DNA from: Ceratopteris richardii
Lineage: Eukaryota; Streptophyta; Polypodiopsida; Polypodiales; Pteridaceae
DNA: 64,000 nucleotides
Direction: 5' to 3'
NCBI GenBank assembly: GCA_020310875.1
Contig: CM035441.1
Coordinates: 82,252,878 to 82,316,877, forward strand
Of this stretch, positions 60,314-64,000 are shown one piece after another. Position 1 is the first letter of the stretch; each line of letters begins with the position of its first letter. Both the position numbers and the translations under genes were made by a program. Below the pieces are notes generated by a model. That model ran no database searches. It was given only the letters and a program-made list of their open reading frames with translations, and was not told the DNA's origin.

Positions 60314-60779
60314 TGAGGAGCTCATTATGAAGCTAATCTCTCCATATCAATTGGAAGAAGTACAAAATCAAAAGCAAGAAGAAGGAAGTGCATGCAACAC
60401 ACTCAAGTGAAGACTTCTTCACCATAGGAAGATAGAAGAATATGCATGCACACAAAGATGCTGAAGAAGAATTCCTTATTAAAGGAAGAAAAGGAAGGTG
60501 TATTTAACACACCTATACAAAGGTAAAAATATTATTTTACATGGAGAGACATAAGCACTTTATGTGTGCTATCATAAGTGAATTTGATTTACATTCATAT
60601 ACAAAATACAAGTTGTATGGACTCTCACTTATAAAGAGTCATTCAAAGGTTGCATATCATCATACAAAATATATCCTTTGGAAAAGCAAGTAAAAGCATT
60701 CAAATCCCCTCATTGCCAACCATTGTAAAACACATAGTTGAGCCTATTACAAGTGTTGTGAGCACTTGTTTCTTCACAT

Positions 60780-60970
60780 AGAAGGTGAAATCAAAATGAA
60801 GTTTAATCAAGAAGTTGGGATCTTGATTAAAACTTCATTTCTTCATGTAAAAGAAGACAACTGAATAGTTGAGCACATTACAAATGGTACACAAAGAAGG
60901 TCAAACCAAAAAAATGGAGATTAATCAAGAAGTTGGGATCTTGATTAAGACTTCATTACTTTATGTAAAA
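60780..60970 (+). repeat. duplicated hairpin-forming repeat
   Basis: TTAATCAAGA (60803-60812), loop AGTTGGGA, then TCTTGATTAA (60821-60830). The same 28-mer occurs again at 60921-60948. In copy 1 the stem extends to about 18 bp with one bulged A (60795-60839). Confidence 0.9.
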
Positions 60971-61937
60971 GAAACCATCAAACAAGTGAAGGAATAGAAT
61001 CACACTAGAACTAGAGCAATCGGTGCTCCAAGACGAGTGAGGGAAAACCACAACCTCTGGACTTTGCATTTGGACAAAGTTAAATTGTCATACACAAATG
61101 GAAAAAGCCATAGATAAAGCACTTGTAGCTTTGTAACTTGTTTGAAGCTTCCATTATGTATTATGATCAAATGATCATCTTGTGAAATATAGAGCTCATG
61201 TATCAAGCTCTTAAAGCATTACATAAAGCTTATGCATTTTTACAAAAATCATACAAAAGGGTTTTTCAATTGAAAGGGAGATACTCTTGAAGAAAGATGC
61301 ATCATCAACATGCAACAACGACAAGACCCTTGAAGAAAGATTCAACCACAAAAGAAGAACAATCAATCTAACGCTATTCTTGAATCAAGGATCAACTACA
61401 TGGAGCAAAGGACTACATCAATGGATGACATCAACTCATGAAGGAAGCATCAACAACAAGGGGAGGAATAAATATACTATAAATTCACTTCAAAGGAACA
61501 AAAGATTATTACTTAATAGTCAATAGAAAAACACATAAAAAAAGTAGTACATGGAGGACAAATCAACAAGGGTCCAAAATCAAGGACTTCATCAAAGGAG
61601 CAATCTATATCCAACAATAGGAACATCGTCAAAGGATCTATCTACATCAAAGCCCAAGAAGGAACATCATCGATCATAAGGAACTACAACAAAGAAGATC
61701 ACATGGAGGACCTATTACTTCAACAACAAATGACCAAATCAATGCAAAACAATTGGCGCTACACATACAAGATATATCAACTTGAAAAAAAAATCCACCA
61801 TGAAGCAACTCAATATATGAAGCAAAAGGGAAAAGGAGAAAGAAGCAAAATCAAAGAAATTCTAAAGACAAGGCAAGAGAGAAAGGAGACAAGATACAAA
61901 ACAAAGAAGAAGCTGAATTTGAAGATTGAAGGGCAGT

Positions 61938-63690
61938 TGTTGGAACAAATGGCAATCCTCAAATTCATCTTAGATAATATGTTTTAGGTTCATAGGAAAG
62001 TAGCCACATATTCTCCATATGACACTACCCTTAAAACCTCTTCTTTTGAAATAATATGTGACTCGTGGTTTGTAAGAGAAAAATAGAAAAAACATCTACG
62101 AAATAAATTTCCTAAGATAAAGGGCAACTTGTATGATATTTCCTTGAATCAAGGAAATTATCCATTTGGGATATCTCTCTCCTTGAATCAAGGAGATTAG
62201 ACTTTTACTCTTTTTTGAAAGAAAGCAGGAGCATGGAAAATATGCCATTGCTCAATCACATGTATATAAACCCCATATTTACAAGAAAAATGTGAGGCAA
62301 CTTCAATTACTTAGTGCACATGTGTCTATGTCGACCTCCTATTGTTCATCTCTCATCTCTTGTTGTGCATTAGCATGATGTTGCTCTTATGTTTTTTTAA
62401 ATCAGTGAGTACTGCTACTCGTCCTATCTAATGGAGAGTATGCATGTGTACTTGATCAAGTGATCTCCACAAGTGTATATGATTGTCTTCTCTTGATTCA
62501 AGCATTCAGATGCTTTAGTACTTTGTATATGTACATGATTTGCAGCATTACAAGATGATTACGTATGTGCAAATTCAACAGATGCATTGGGCATTAATAT
62601 ATCATGCCATGATCTTATGTGTGTACAAGTATTCCTTCGTATTGCACCTATGTTATATATTCAAATGAGAAATATGATCCATGCAAATCTTGGAGGTTAC
62701 TTTGATTGGATAGTTCTCACTAGAGTCATCATTTAGTAACAATCATATATTGGCATAGCTAAACGTAAAGCTCATTTAGTTTTATGTCTATGTCAAGTAC
62801 TACCATCAAATATTTCTTGTCACTGCATATATTGCAGAAGCTGTAGACATCTTGTCTATTCTCGCATATGGAAATGCAAAAGCATACAAAATAATCAAAC
62901 ATGAACAATGCTTTTTTTTCTACTATATTTTATTTATAGGCTCATAAATTGGTGAAGTTCATTTTGATACTCTTCAAGTCTTATGTTGAATCGCAGGTCA
63001 AAGTTAACTTCAGCTAGATTGCACTTATGCAACCATATACAACAACATGTCTACTTATGATGACAAGATGACTTTGAAGCTAGGCGGAAAGTTTGTGATG
63101 ATCCACATATGCAGAAGATCTTACTTCAAAGCAATACTATGTTGATACATATTGAAGAAGATGGCATACACTGTAAATCTATTATATGCAAGTTCCATAT
63201 AGTGGCTTGGTTTCTTAAATGTCTGATTATTATATTGTGTGCGAAATTCACATTGAACGTGAGGTTCATTTTTCTCACAAGATAACATTTTAACTTAAAG
63301 TTCATGATATGAACATGGTCACATGGAGTTTTGTCTACCAAGGAATGTAACATACGAAACATGTTTATAGTATAGATCACATGACATCATATTCATTTGT
63401 GAGGTCTATGTCTTCTATCTCAAGTGCAATTATTGATCCAATTCAAATAGGACCTAGCTTCAACTTATGTGCAATATTTGAAACTTCAACTTAATTGATT
63501 TCTATATATACCTGCATGTGCTCTCTTCTCACAATGGTATCCAATTCATTCATGAATCTCATTTAGAGATGTGTTTGCACATAGAGAGAGAAACCGCGAA
63601 GATGATCACATGCTATTATCTTATGTGTAGATCTTGAAGTTATACTTTACTTCTCCATCTATGTTTGTGCACAAGTTTCTTATACTTACA
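61938..63690 (+). repeat. 3' LTR of LARD-like element
   Basis: 1753 bp, TGTTGGAACA to TATACTTACA. The 3' border is set by where similarity to the 5' LTR ends. Confidence 0.88.
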
Positions 63691-64000
63691 ATACACACAC
63701 ACACATATATTATGATAACATTCCATATCGTTCCATATCCCAATGTTTGGTATGGCATCACATTCTGTACGTGTACTGTACATGCCATACGAAATGTTTC
63801 GTACCAACTTCATAAGGATCCTTATTGATAGATTCATTAGTTCACTAATAATAGGCAAAACCAGAAGTAAACAAAAGGTAATAAAATGTATTAGTCTTCT
63901 TGTCTCTCTTGTGACAAGTTCACGTCTAGAACATTTGAGATTTGTTTCTTCTTTAGGATTGAGAACTTAAAATTGAATGTCATTGACCTTTGCACCTAAT
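63691..64000. other. 3' flank with (AC)n, no gene seen
   Basis: Starts with an AC/TA microsatellite, then unremarkable sequence to the window edge. Confidence 0.4.

Larger units (their letters stand above)
56884..63690 (+). mobile_element. large non-coding LTR element (LARD-like)
   Basis: Two direct repeats of about 1.73 and 1.75 kb (56884-58616 and 61938-63690), both starting TGTTGGAACA, bracket a 3.3 kb interior. The initiator-Met primer site TGGTATCAGAGCC lies one base after the first repeat (58618-58630), and a purine stretch (AAGGGCAG) precedes the second, so these are LTRs. The interior has only short open frames (59381-59629, 61703-61987) with no recognisable domain, plus local duplications. 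Long LTRs with a non-coding interior match the plant class called LARD. The flanking 5-mers do not match; both flanks are microsatellites, so the duplication may have slipped. Not self-mobile. Confidence 0.85.

Noticed and set aside
56879..63695. Target site duplication for the LARD-like element
   Set aside because: The 5-mers GTGTA (left) and ATACA (right) do not match. Both flanks are microsatellites, so I report none.

Overview
This is plant nuclear DNA, AT-rich and dominated by LTR retrotransposons of both the Ty1/copia and Ty3/gypsy types at many stages of decay. It contains no bacterial, organellar, CRISPR, rRNA or recognisable tRNA genes. The very long TE-filled gene introns suggest a vascular plant with a large genome (fern, gymnosperm or large-genome angiosperm). 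The sequence does not let me choose between these.

The one host gene I can support lies on the minus strand at 1714-10018. It is the 3' part of a type II (MIKC) MADS-box gene. Six exons of 85, 74, 100, 42, 42 and 180 bp encode the I domain, the whole K domain and the C-terminus in one continuous frame with intact GT/AG borders. The 100/42/42 bp exon series is the classic K-domain arrangement. The exon encoding the MADS DNA-binding domain is not visible in the remaining ~54 kb. Either intron 1 exceeds 54 kb, making nearly the whole window intronic, or the gene is 5'-truncated. Exon 2 begins 5 bp after a ~145 bp GA/GT repeat (gene strand), a very odd 3' splice site.

Layout: 0-10 kb holds the MADS gene, whose 7.1 kb intron 2 is filled with copia debris. 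10.2-16 kb holds minus-strand copia remnants and an LTR-like repeat. 17.07-23.68 kb is a complete LTR element with a perfect GGAGT target duplication that carries gag and protease but no RT, RNase H or integrase (TR-GAG-like); its LTRs start with a dense cluster of W-box cores. 24-26.8 kb is a gypsy remnant. 27.2-38.0 kb is a tandem array of a ~2.4 kb LTR-like unit, interrupted by a minus-strand copia element (30950-35839, TSD ATAAA). 38484-43637 is a young copia element (TSD CAAAC, LTRs differing at one base in 230) whose gag-pol nevertheless has four in-frame TAG codons. 44.4-47.85 kb is an old copia remnant. 47.88-50.19 kb is a head-to-head rearranged copia copy whose LTR terminus abuts its own family's interior. 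50873-55903 is an older sister of the young copia (TSD CAAAT). 56884-63690 is a large non-coding LTR element (LARD-like) with ~1.74 kb LTRs.

No element here encodes an uninterrupted polyprotein. The intact-looking ends (LTR, PBS, PPT, TSD) contrast with broken coding regions, so recent copies were probably mobilised in trans by relatives elsewhere.
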